A DNA stretch of 64,000 nucleotides from Bacteroidota bacterium (GTDB taxonomy: Bacteria > Bacteroidota > Bacteroidia > Chitinophagales > Saprospiraceae). The notes under the pieces are model-generated. The model was given only the letters and a program-made list of their open reading frames with translations, did no database searches and was not told where the DNA came from. The stretch spans positions 182,957-246,956 of the forward strand of contig JASBVF010000058.1 of assembly GCA_030147525.1 (NCBI GenBank), given 5' to 3'. Position 1 is the first letter of the stretch. Each line of letters begins with the position of its first letter. A program made the position numbers and the translations under genes. Below, one piece after another: positions 43,701 through 51,540 of this stretch.

Positions 43701-43713
43701 AATGACAGCCAGA

Positions 43714-43758
43714 CAGGGACAGCAGGCCGGCAGACGTGAAGTGTGCCCGCCTGTCCTG
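43714..43758. terminator. Imperfect GC-rich hairpin between convergent genes
   Basis: CAGGGACAGCAGGCCGGC (43714-43731) pairs imperfectly with GCCCGCCTGTCCTG (43745-43758). It lies between bestrophin and the META gene; a shared terminator is possible. Confidence 0.4.
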
Positions 43759-43773
43759 TTTCGGGGAAGGGGC

Positions 43774-44229
43774 TTAACGCTTTTTCCAGTTCAGCCGAAA
43801 TTTCAACCCGCCCATATCGCCGCTGCTGATTTCAAGCACTTCCTCACGTATCGTGTATGACTGGCTGTTTTGCAGGATTTCGAGGTAGCTATTTTCCCAA
43901 TCGGACACGCCTTCACAATACATTTCGGTGCGGATGACGCCCTCGACGATCAATTTCCGGCCATCGTTGAGGTAATTGCCACCATAGCCGTTGCAACCTC
44001 CGAAACCTTCGATTTTACCCGCTGAAAATTTGATGGTGATTGGAACGGACAGGGTGTCAGGGACTTGCACGGGCTCAGGACAGACGAGGAATTCTGTGAG
44101 TTGCCAGACGGCAGTTTCGAGGTTGATAGCCGGGTGCGCAGGCTGAACAGTTTTGTTTTCACAACCGGAAAACAGGGCTAAAGCTGCCAACAGGCAGGCA
44201 AAGATTTGGTAAATGATGTACTTTTTCAT
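43774..44229 (-). CDS. META/HslJ-domain lipoprotein
   Basis: 151 residues. Lipoprotein signal to Cys23 (LFSGCENK). The mature part is a META/HslJ-like beta domain (AVWQLTEFLV, FGGCNGYGGNYLND) with two further Cys. HslJ in E. coli is a heat-shock outer-membrane lipoprotein tied to stress and novobiocin tolerance; function here is unknown. First of the downstream minus-strand envelope group (by position). Confidence 0.8.
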   Translation of the reverse strand: MKKYIIYQIFACLLAALALFSGCENKTVQPAHPAINLETAVWQLTEFLVCPEPVQVPDTLSVPITIKFSAGKIEGFGGCNGYGGNYLNDGRKLIVEGVIRTEMYCEGVSDWENSYLEILQNSQSYTIREEVLEISSGDMGGLKFRLNWKKR

Positions 44230-44279
44230 GGTCTGAAAAGTGGTTGATGGTGAATTTTTTATGGCCGGTTGAAAGTTTG

Positions 44280-45110
44280 TTATTGAAAAATGAGCAGCTG
44301 CTGCCGGCGCAGGTGACTCAGGTCATCCGCCATGACGCTGATTTGCTGCTGGTAAATGGTTTGGTCGAGGTGCGCTAAATCCTTCCGTATTTCTTCCAGT
44401 TCGGCTTGTTCTTCCGGAGCAAGTTTCTGTTCTCCAATTATCCGGGCTTTGACTTGCAGGCGCTCCTGAGGAGTCGCATTTTGCCATCGAAGGCGTTGCT
44501 GCGCAACTTTTGAGGCGGCGTCGAACACGACCTGCCGGCCTGCAGGACTTAGTGTTTCCCAGTTCCGGGCGCATTGCCGGTAAATTTCATCACGCACGAC
44601 GGCATTGGTTGGTTCGGCCTTGCGGCCAATGATTTCAACATTAAAAAAATAATCAAACTCCAGCAATGCATTCACCAACTCAACTGTCAGGTGAGGGCTG
44701 CCTTCGGCAATGGGCGGATGCGAGGCGTAGTAGAATTCGAGCATGAGCAGAGCCTCCGGGTTGCCGGTTTTGGCTTGTTCCTCACAAGCAGTCAGGAGAT
44801 TGGCCCGCTGCAACTGAATGGCAGCGGCCCGATCGGCAGGCGACATGATCAGGAGGCGGTCGTAGGTCTCCAGTTTCTCCTGAAAAGCCGTTCGCTCATG
44901 TTCAGCGCCGGTGCGGTAGGCTTCCATGAAGGGACGGAGCAGCGAACGCTGATCATCGCTGAGGCGAAGGTCGAGCAGCATTTCGAGAAGGGCGGTGTAG
45001 CTGCGCTCTTCGGGGTTGGCAATCATTTCAGAGGTTGTTTTTTGCTGCCGGTCAGTGCATGCGAGTGCCAGTATTGCCAATGGCAAAAGGAGAAAAAATA
45101 GCTTTGACAT
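44280..45110 (-). CDS. Helical lipoprotein of unknown function
   Basis: 276 residues from the ATG at 45110, lipobox LALACT with Cys18. The mature chain is strongly helical and charged, with an N-terminal domain (YTALLEMLLDLRLSDDQRSLL) and a C-terminal one (LAPEEQAELEEIRKDLAHLDQ). No motif recognised. The longer in-frame start at 45344 was rejected because it reads through the intergenic gap and adds 78 low-complexity residues. Confidence 0.75.
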   Translation of the reverse strand: MSKLFFLLLPLAILALACTDRQQKTTSEMIANPEERSYTALLEMLLDLRLSDDQRSLLRPFMEAYRTGAEHERTAFQEKLETYDRLLIMSPADRAAAIQLQRANLLTACEEQAKTGNPEALLMLEFYYASHPPIAEGSPHLTVELVNALLEFDYFFNVEIIGRKAEPTNAVVRDEIYRQCARNWETLSPAGRQVVFDAASKVAQQRLRWQNATPQERLQVKARIIGEQKLAPEEQAELEEIRKDLAHLDQTIYQQQISVMADDLSHLRRQQLLIFQ

Positions 45111-45186
45111 GGTTGATGAAATTAAGTGCGAGTTGGGAATTTGGGGTATGCAGATTAATCCGAAGCAAACGCCGGCTTTAATCAAC

Positions 45187-45918
45187 TCAACGATTTGAAT
45201 CAACGGCGGCCTCTTCAACATCGGTACGGAGGAGCAGACCGGTGGCGACGGCAGCGATGACGGTTTTTGTTTCTGCATCCAGGCCGGGTTCAATCCAGAC
45301 GGTGCCTTTGTTGACGGTTGAAACAGCCGCAACGACTTTGCCATCGATGCTGAATTCGTGGCCGTAAACGGTGAGTTCTTTCATCCAATCCGGCTGACCT
45401 TTGAGGCCCCGGATGGCTTTGATATCGATGGTTCGGGAGTCGTTTTGAACATAGCCTGCGGAGGTTTGATCCCGCAGGAAGTCGCCGTTGGGGTTGTAGA
45501 GAATGAAATCCCAGTTGGAGCGGTTTTCACCAAAAGCAATGTTGCCAGCAAAGAAATTATCGATATCGACGGGAATGCTGAAGTAATCCCTGGCGGTCAT
45601 GATTTCTGTGCTTTTAAATTTGCTGATGCAGGCGACTTCCGCCTCCTGCCCGCCGGGACCGAACTGGGTAAAGCTCAGTTTCTCCTTCGCTCCCCGAAAG
45701 CGAACGACGAAAGGCACGTCGTAGCTTTTGGTCCATCCCCGGCGAACCTTGCCGGTTTGGTATTCACCGAAAGAAATTTTCTGGCCGATCTGGAAGCCGT
45801 TGCGGCCTTTCACGGTCATGGCCGGTGCATTCAGTGAGCTGTCGATGGCAATTTCGGCGGGCTTGCAGGAGAAAAAGCCGGCAGCGAGGAGGATTGGGAA
45901 AAAATGGATGAATTTCAT
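45187..45918 (-). CDS. Lipoprotein of unknown function
   Basis: 243 residues with lipobox GFFSC (Cys18). Beta-rich mature protein (MTVKGRNGFQIGQKISFGEY, WDFILYNPNGDFL) and a C-terminal hydrophobic stretch (VIAAVATGLLLR). No known domain seen. It is 76 nt upstream of the helical lipoprotein in the same orientation and probably shares a transcript with it. Confidence 0.75.
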   Translation of the reverse strand: MKFIHFFPILLAAGFFSCKPAEIAIDSSLNAPAMTVKGRNGFQIGQKISFGEYQTGKVRRGWTKSYDVPFVVRFRGAKEKLSFTQFGPGGQEAEVACISKFKSTEIMTARDYFSIPVDIDNFFAGNIAFGENRSNWDFILYNPNGDFLRDQTSAGYVQNDSRTIDIKAIRGLKGQPDWMKELTVYGHEFSIDGKVVAAVSTVNKGTVWIEPGLDAETKTVIAAVATGLLLRTDVEEAAVDSNR

Positions 45919-45970
45919 GATTGCAGATGGTTGGTGATTGGTTAATTGTGGTCGTCTGATGAGATTTGAA

Positions 45971-46039
45971 GGCCTGAAGCGGCTGTGCGAACCTTGTTCA
46001 ATTTTATAAAAAGGTCAGCGCACAGCCACTTCAAAGCCC
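45971..46039 (-). terminator. Long hairpin behind the lipocalin-like gene
   Basis: GGCCTGAAGCGGCTGTGCG (45971-45989) pairs with 46019-46039 (one mismatch and a small bulge) around about 29 nt. It directly follows the stop at 46057 on the minus strand; no strong T-run. Confidence 0.5.
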
Positions 46040-46056
46040 TCAATTTACGACTTCAA

Positions 46057-46497
46057 TTACTTTCGGGAAGCTTTTACCCGCACTGTTTTACCGTCCTGCT
46101 GGCCTTTCCATTCCATTTTGTTGCTGGTAGTAAAGACGACTTCAACGGTTTCCGTTTCTCCGCCGGAGATCATTTTTACCTTTTTACCGGCTTCGTCCAC
46201 TTCGTATTTACCGGTGATGTTGTCCTTTTCGCCGTCAGCGTAGATGACCGTTTCCCGGAAATTACCTTGCGTGCCGGTGGTGAAGGCGTCGAAAGTGACA
46301 CGAGCCGTGTCGACGAGGGTTCCCATGTACTCGGAAGTATCCACTTTGAAAGAGGTGAACTCCCAGGTACCGACGATCTGGTTTTTGATCGTTCTGGGGG
46401 CTACGTCATCGTCCTTGTCGCAGGAAGTAAAGGCAAACATGGCGAAAGCGCTGACCATAAGTGTGAGCATGCTGGTTTTCAAAAAATTCGTTTTCAT
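46057..46497 (-). CDS. Small lipocalin-like lipoprotein
   Basis: 146 residues from the ATG at 46497. Lipoprotein signal to Cys26 (FAFTSC) followed by an acidic DKDDD, the usual surface-export signal in Bacteroidota lipoproteins. The beta-rich rest (IVGTWEFTSFKV, GKYEVDEAGKKVKMISGG, KMEWKGQQDGKT) fits a lipocalin-like barrel. The longer upstream start (46614) lacks a signal peptide and was rejected. Probably surface exposed; ligand unknown. Confidence 0.82.
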   Translation of the reverse strand: MKTNFLKTSMLTLMVSAFAMFAFTSCDKDDDVAPRTIKNQIVGTWEFTSFKVDTSEYMGTLVDTARVTFDAFTTGTQGNFRETVIYADGEKDNITGKYEVDEAGKKVKMISGGETETVEVVFTTSNKMEWKGQQDGKTVRVKASRK

Positions 46498-46652
46498 GAT
46501 GTAGATTGATTTAAAATGATTTAAAAAAAAGTGATAAACGTGTAGTGTTTTAAGCATGTAAAACATTTGGAATGGCAAATAGACGGACTGGCAAACGAAT
46601 TGATTTTCAATCATTTACAACACATCTTTTTGCCGGGTATTTTTAGTTGGAT

Positions 46653-46685
46653 GAAAAACCCGGGACGGACCACAGACCGCCCCGG
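46653..46685 (-). terminator. Intrinsic terminator of the T9SS gene
   Basis: On the minus strand CCGGGGCGG (46685-46677) pairs with CCGTCCCGG (46668-46660), one G-U pair, followed by GTTTTTC. It lies directly behind the stop of the gene ending at 46704. Confidence 0.85.
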
Positions 46686-46703
46686 CCGAGCCTGATGAAG
46701 AAA

Positions 46704-48077
46704 CTATTGTTTGATAATTCTGCCGGCGTAATAGCCCCCGGCGGTAACTGCTTTCAGTTGGTAGATGCCGGCGGGCAGTTCTTGCAGCTCGAGCATCATT
46801 TGTCCCGGATGCAGTTTTACCTGCTGTAAAAGCCTGCCGTTCAGGTCAAAAACCTGGACATTGGCAGCTTCCGTCAGCTGTATGCGAAGGGTACCGGAGG
46901 CCGGATTCGGCGACACGACAAGTGGCTGAACAGACACAGGCTCGTGCGGCGTTTCGGAGACGGTATCGCCGGAGTAGTAGTAATATTTTCGGTCGATGAG
47001 GACGAATTCATCGAGATCAAAATCAAAATAGTAGTTGCTTTCGAGGTGGATGTATTCAGCTTCCCGGTAAGCGAAGGTGATGCGCTCGATGTAATTCTCG
47101 TTGTTTTCACTAAAATTGGTGGTCACGACCTCGACCAGACGGTTTTGGTTGTCATAGCCATAGTCTTCGCCAAGTACCTCCAGCCATTCATTTTGATCAA
47201 TATCCCAGACATAAGTGCGGATCGTTTCCACATACCAGGCTGCGTTGTAGTTAAAAGTAATACGATCCTGCGGAATCATCCCGCTTTGCCAATCGCCATT
47301 GAAAGTAGTGATGGAGGTGACGAGGTGGTTTTCGTAAGTCAACTCCTGATATCCGCCGGGAATATCGCCCGAGCTATCCACCAGAAAGCTCTCAATGATG
47401 GTGTTGTCGCCATTAAAATCGTAGGTGTACAAATCTTTGAATTGCAGGCTCTGACCGGCAAAGTCAATGGTGGTAATGCTGAGCTTGAGTCGTTCAGCGG
47501 CATCGAATTGATTGTGTATCGTCATCAGTCTTACCCAGTCGTTGAGGTCGGTGGACCAGGCATCCACTAAGACGGAGTCCTGCAGTTCCTCGCTATCGCC
47601 CCTTGGGAAAATCTCAATTCTTGAATCGGGCACCCAGGCATTCGAGGCCAGGTCAAAATAAGCTGCGGCGATCCCGACCGTCCTGTCCTTTTCATCACGA
47701 ACCGTCGTGGTGCGGAAGGCCGGATTCCAAACGCCGGCATCGAACTGATCTTCCACCACCACTTCCGTATTCATTTGCGCAAAATAGGTATGAACGGAAC
47801 GGAAAAGCGGCGTAGAGTCCAGGCTGCCGGTGGGATCGTAGTCAAAAAACAGGATGGTTGAGTCCAGTTGTAATTCGCTGCGATTTTGTACGGCTTTCGG
47901 GTTTTGGGGTCTGTTCTGTAAGTAGGTTGTTTCAAAACCAGCTTCTTGAAGCAGGTTTTTCACGTTGCCCGTCCAGTTGGCTACGTGGGCAGCGGCACTG
48001 GGTGCGAGTTGTTTTTGGGCAAAAGTCTGGCTGAGCGCCAAAGCCCAGAGAAGGGCTGGCAAATAGAAAGTTTTCAT
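46704..48077 (-). CDS. Secreted protein with T9SS type A signal
   Basis: 457 residues. Signal peptide (LALSQTFAQ). The body consists of repeating antiparallel beta hairpins of the '(R/D)xxTxxYDxNxxxxE' kind (LKDLYTYDFNGDNTIIES, ITFNYNAAWYVETIRTYVWD, EDYGYDNQNRLVEVV), like YD/RHS-type repeat proteins. The last 80 residues are a T9SS sorting domain (VSPNPASGTLRIQL, GIYQLKAVTAGGYYAGRIIKQ). Surface or secreted; function unknown. Confidence 0.85.
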   Translation of the reverse strand: MKTFYLPALLWALALSQTFAQKQLAPSAAAHVANWTGNVKNLLQEAGFETTYLQNRPQNPKAVQNRSELQLDSTILFFDYDPTGSLDSTPLFRSVHTYFAQMNTEVVVEDQFDAGVWNPAFRTTTVRDEKDRTVGIAAAYFDLASNAWVPDSRIEIFPRGDSEELQDSVLVDAWSTDLNDWVRLMTIHNQFDAAERLKLSITTIDFAGQSLQFKDLYTYDFNGDNTIIESFLVDSSGDIPGGYQELTYENHLVTSITTFNGDWQSGMIPQDRITFNYNAAWYVETIRTYVWDIDQNEWLEVLGEDYGYDNQNRLVEVVTTNFSENNENYIERITFAYREAEYIHLESNYYFDFDLDEFVLIDRKYYYYSGDTVSETPHEPVSVQPLVVSPNPASGTLRIQLTEAANVQVFDLNGRLLQQVKLHPGQMMLELQELPAGIYQLKAVTAGGYYAGRIIKQ

Positions 48078-48518
48078 AAGTCGGATGATTTAAAAATGTA
48101 GATTGATTTAAGCGACATTCAACAAAGCGAACGGCTCCATCTGCATGTCTGAAATCTAATACCAAAGACCAGCGGGGCACCCCCAAATGGTTGGGATTTA
48201 TTTTTGTTAAAAAAATCTTACCGGCCGGAAAACAGGTAAAAATTAAAGCCTAAAATATTGATAATGAGATTTTTAAAAAATAATAACCGACTCACTTTTC
48301 TGTAAAATATACTTTCACCTTCGGCGAATTGCCACCCTGCAACCTTTTTTTGATCACTCCGTCCCCTCCCCTTCCGTCAATATTTGTCAGTCCAACCTCT
48401 AACCCGCCGAAAACCATTTTGCCCGGCAAAAAAATAGTTTTTTGTAACGCCGGCATGGGGGAAGTCCGTCCCAGCTATCATCTGACAATTAACAATCTAC
48501 ATTTTAAAACTCCCGGTT
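48078..48518. other. Divergent intergenic region
   Basis: 441 nt between the T9SS gene and the ABC permease. AT-rich and pyrimidine-rich on the plus strand (about 48330-48420). No repeat, strong hairpin or complete -33/-7 promoter found. Confidence 0.4.
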
Positions 48519-50951
48519 ATGCTTATCAATTACCTGAAGATCGCACTTCGCAACCTCAGAAAACAGCGCTTCTACGCAGGCATCAACATCCTTGGACTCA
48601 GCATCGGCGTGGCGTGTTGCCTGCTCATCAGCCTTTTCGTTTGGGATGAGCTGAGCTACGACCAGCACCACGACAAAGCGGACCGCATTTTTCGCATCAA
48701 CTCCGATATCAACTTCGGCGGCAAGCGGGAAATCTATGCCGTTGCGCAGGCGCCGATGGCGGCAGCCTTGCGGGAAGAAATTCCTGAAGTGGAAACGGCC
48801 TGCCGCTTCCGCCGGTGGGGTAACCGCCTGCTGCGCAGGGAAGGCACGAAGCAGAATTTCAGCGAGGAGAAAATCGTCTGGGCGGATAACGAGATTTTTG
48901 ACGTATTCACCCTCCCGCTGGTTGCAGGTGAAAAAGGCAGACTGCTCAGCGATCCGAACACCATCGTCATTAGCGAAACCGCTGCCAAACGCCACTTCGG
49001 CGACCTCAACCCGGTGGGCCAAAACATGATCCTGGACAACGAAACCCCGGTGAAGGTGACCGGTGTTTTCGAAGACATCCCCAAAGCCTCACATTTTCAC
49101 TATGACTTTTTCCTTTCGATGGCCGGGCTGGATGAGGCGAAAAGCACTGCCTGGCTCAGCCACAATTTCAATACTTACCTCGTTGCCAAACCCGGCACTG
49201 ACCCAAAAGTCATTGAAACGAAAGTCGCAGCCATGTTCAGAAAGTACGCCGGACCGCAGGTGAAACAAGCGGTCGGCATTACCCTCGAAGAACTGGAAGC
49301 GCAGGGCAGCTGGGCTCGCTACACGCTTTTCCCCCTGAAGGACATTCACCTGAAATCTGATGAAATAGCAGAACACGAACCCAACAGTGACATGGCGTAC
49401 ATCTGGATTTTCAGCGCCATTGCCGTTTTCATCCTGCTGATCGCCTGCATCAATTTCATGAACCTGGCCACGGCCCGTTCGTCCAACCGGGCGAAAGAAG
49501 TGGGCATGCGAAAAGTATTGGGGTCTGTGAAGCAGCAGCTCGTCGGACAATTCCTGACCGAGGCATTTCTGATGAGCGCCATTGCATTCACTTTTGCCAT
49601 CGTCCTTGGCCAGCTGGTCATGCCCTACTTCAACCGGCTGACCGGTAAATCGCTGGAAATTCCATTTTCGAATCCCGGTTTCCTGGGAATTCTGCTGGCA
49701 GGCACCCTGGCGGTGGGGCTGCTGGCGGGCAGTTATCCTGCATTTTACCTGTCGTCTTTCCGCCCGCTGGAAGTTTTAAAAGGAAAACTCCAAAGCAACA
49801 TCCGCAGCGGATGGTTGCGACATTCGCTGGTGGTTTTTCAATTTTCCATTTCCATGTTGCTGCTGGCAGGCACCGCTGTCATCTACCGGCAGCTGAATTT
49901 TATTCAAAACAAACGCCTTGGTTTTGAAAAAGAACAGGTGCTACTGCTCAGTGATGCAGGCTCGTTGCGTGAAAATTTCAAAGGTTTTAAAAACGAACTG
50001 GAAGCCATGCCTGAAGTCAGCAACCTGACGGCATCCTGTTTTCTGCCGGTCAACTCCTGCCGAAGCGACAATACCATGTGGATTGACGGGAAAAGCATGG
50101 ACCAGTTTTCACTGAACATACAATGCTGGTGGGTGGATGAAAATTACCTCGCCACGCTGGGGATGTCGCTGCTGGAAGGGCGTTTCTTTTCCGAGGAGTT
50201 TGCAACCGACAGCACGGCAGTGGTTTTGAATGAAACTGCGGTTAAAAAATTTGGCTTCGAAAATCCCATTGGTCAGCGCATCAACCAATTCGACGACAAC
50301 TCCCTGGCGACTTACACCACTTACACAGTCATCGGTGTCGTCAAAGATTTTAACTACGAAAGCCTGCGGGAAAATATCGGGCCGCTGAGTTTTTACTACT
50401 CACCAAACCAGCAAAGCAACCTATCCATCCGTTTCGATGCAGAGGCCGGCGTGGGGAATTTTATCGAAAAAGTCAGGGCAAGCTGGGATGCTGTTTCGCC
50501 GGGACTGCCTTTCGATTATGCCTTCCTCGACGACCGCTTCAACCGCATGTACGAGACTGAGCAGCGACTGGGTAATATTTTTGTGATTTTCGCCGGACTG
50601 GCGATTTTCATTGCGTGCCTGGGATTGCTGGCGCTGGCGGCCTTCACAGCCGAACGCCGCACCAAGGAAATCGGTGTGCGAAAAGTGCTGGGCGCCACCA
50701 CTGCCAATATTTTCACCCTGTTGACCTCCGAATTCACCCGCTGGGTGCTGATTGCAAGCCTGATCGCACTGCCTCTCTCCTGGTGGGGCGCTAAAAAATG
50801 GCTGGAAAACTTTGCCTATCAGGCAGATTTGAGCTGGTGGATTTTTGCTCTGGCCTTGGTCGTAGCCCTGCTGGTAGCCTTGCTGACGGTAAGCTTCCAG
50901 GCACTGAGAGCTGCCTGGGCAAATCCGGTTAACTCGTTGCGAAGTGAGTAG
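48519..50951 (+). CDS. FtsX/MacB-type ABC transporter permease
   Basis: 810 residues in the full duplicated layout: N-terminal helix (GINILGLSIGVACCLLISLF), a large periplasmic MacB_PCD domain, three helices of an FtsX domain (about 290-410), a second periplasmic domain, and the last FtsX helices (LASLIALPLSWWGAKKW region), with FtsX signatures RSSNRAKEVGMRKVLGS and RRTKEIGVRKVLGAT. The ATPase is not adjacent. These Bacteroidota proteins act in lipoprotein, peptide or antibiotic export; the substrate is unknown. Confidence 0.93.
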   Translation: MLINYLKIALRNLRKQRFYAGINILGLSIGVACCLLISLFVWDELSYDQHHDKADRIFRINSDINFGGKREIYAVAQAPMAAALREEIPEVETACRFRRWGNRLLRREGTKQNFSEEKIVWADNEIFDVFTLPLVAGEKGRLLSDPNTIVISETAAKRHFGDLNPVGQNMILDNETPVKVTGVFEDIPKASHFHYDFFLSMAGLDEAKSTAWLSHNFNTYLVAKPGTDPKVIETKVAAMFRKYAGPQVKQAVGITLEELEAQGSWARYTLFPLKDIHLKSDEIAEHEPNSDMAYIWIFSAIAVFILLIACINFMNLATARSSNRAKEVGMRKVLGSVKQQLVGQFLTEAFLMSAIAFTFAIVLGQLVMPYFNRLTGKSLEIPFSNPGFLGILLAGTLAVGLLAGSYPAFYLSSFRPLEVLKGKLQSNIRSGWLRHSLVVFQFSISMLLLAGTAVIYRQLNFIQNKRLGFEKEQVLLLSDAGSLRENFKGFKNELEAMPEVSNLTASCFLPVNSCRSDNTMWIDGKSMDQFSLNIQCWWVDENYLATLGMSLLEGRFFSEEFATDSTAVVLNETAVKKFGFENPIGQRINQFDDNSLATYTTYTVIGVVKDFNYESLRENIGPLSFYYSPNQQSNLSIRFDAEAGVGNFIEKVRASWDAVSPGLPFDYAFLDDRFNRMYETEQRLGNIFVIFAGLAIFIACLGLLALAAFTAERRTKEIGVRKVLGATTANIFTLLTSEFTRWVLIASLIALPLSWWGAKKWLENFAYQADLSWWIFALALVVALLVALLTVSFQALRAAWANPVNSLRSE

Positions 50952-50957
50952 ATTTTG

Positions 50958-51023
50958 AGGTTTAAAAGTTTAAAGGGGTTCACATTCCAGCTTTCGTACG
51001 ACTCCCTTTAAACTTTTAAACCT
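50958..51023. repeat. Perfect 20-bp inverted repeat of GTTTAAA units
   Basis: AGGTTTAAAAGTTTAAAGGG (50958-50977) is exactly mirrored at 51004-51023, with a further unit (ATAAACTTTTAACCCCT) behind. It separates the convergent permease and deformylase genes and uses the same words as 4453-4491 and 15832-15863. Confidence 0.9.
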
Positions 51024-51031
51024 ATAAACTT

Positions 51032-51520
51032 TTAACCCCTCCACTTAAACGCCTTCCCATCCACCGCTCGCATCGTGCACAAAACGCCGTCGAGGTGGTC
51101 GTATTCATGTTGGATGAGTTCAGATAGCGCATCCTCCACTTCCCAGGATTGCGGCTGCCAGTTTTCATCGAGATATTTCATGGTTAAACGCTTGTGCCGC
51201 CTGACTTTCACCAGCAGATTCGGGAAACTCATGCAATCGTCCCACAACTCAAACATTTCATCGCTCAGGGCTTCAAACACCGGATTGATGACGACGACGG
51301 GCCTGTCGACATTCAGGTAAAACAGGCGCTTCATGATGCCCAGTTGCGGGGCCGCAATGCCACGCCCGAAGCCGTATTTTGCCCGTACTTCTTCCATGAC
51401 GTTGTGAAGGTCAGCTACCCAGCCGGGGATGAGATGCCGCTCGCTTTCGAGGACGGGATCACAGGTCTGGTACAGCCGTGGATCACCCAGCAGCAAAAGG
51501 TCGGCTAAAGTTTTTTTCAT
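51032..51520 (-). CDS. def: Peptide deformylase-like protein
   Basis: 162 residues. Motif 1 GRGIAAPQLG and motif 3 QHEYDHLDG (metal HExxH) are standard, but motif 2, normally EGCLS, reads DDCMS: the Cys ligand is kept, the neighbouring Glu-Gly is not. It would remove formyl groups from new proteins; the altered motif may mean a divergent (type III-like) enzyme or a second paralogue. Shorter than many family members. It starts 20 nt from the divergent hypF gene. Confidence 0.85.
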   Translation of the reverse strand: MKKTLADLLLLGDPRLYQTCDPVLESERHLIPGWVADLHNVMEEVRAKYGFGRGIAAPQLGIMKRLFYLNVDRPVVVINPVFEALSDEMFELWDDCMSFPNLLVKVRRHKRLTMKYLDENWQPQSWEVEDALSELIQHEYDHLDGVLCTMRAVDGKAFKWRG

Positions 51521-51540
51521 GCGTGTTGTATTTTGATAAA

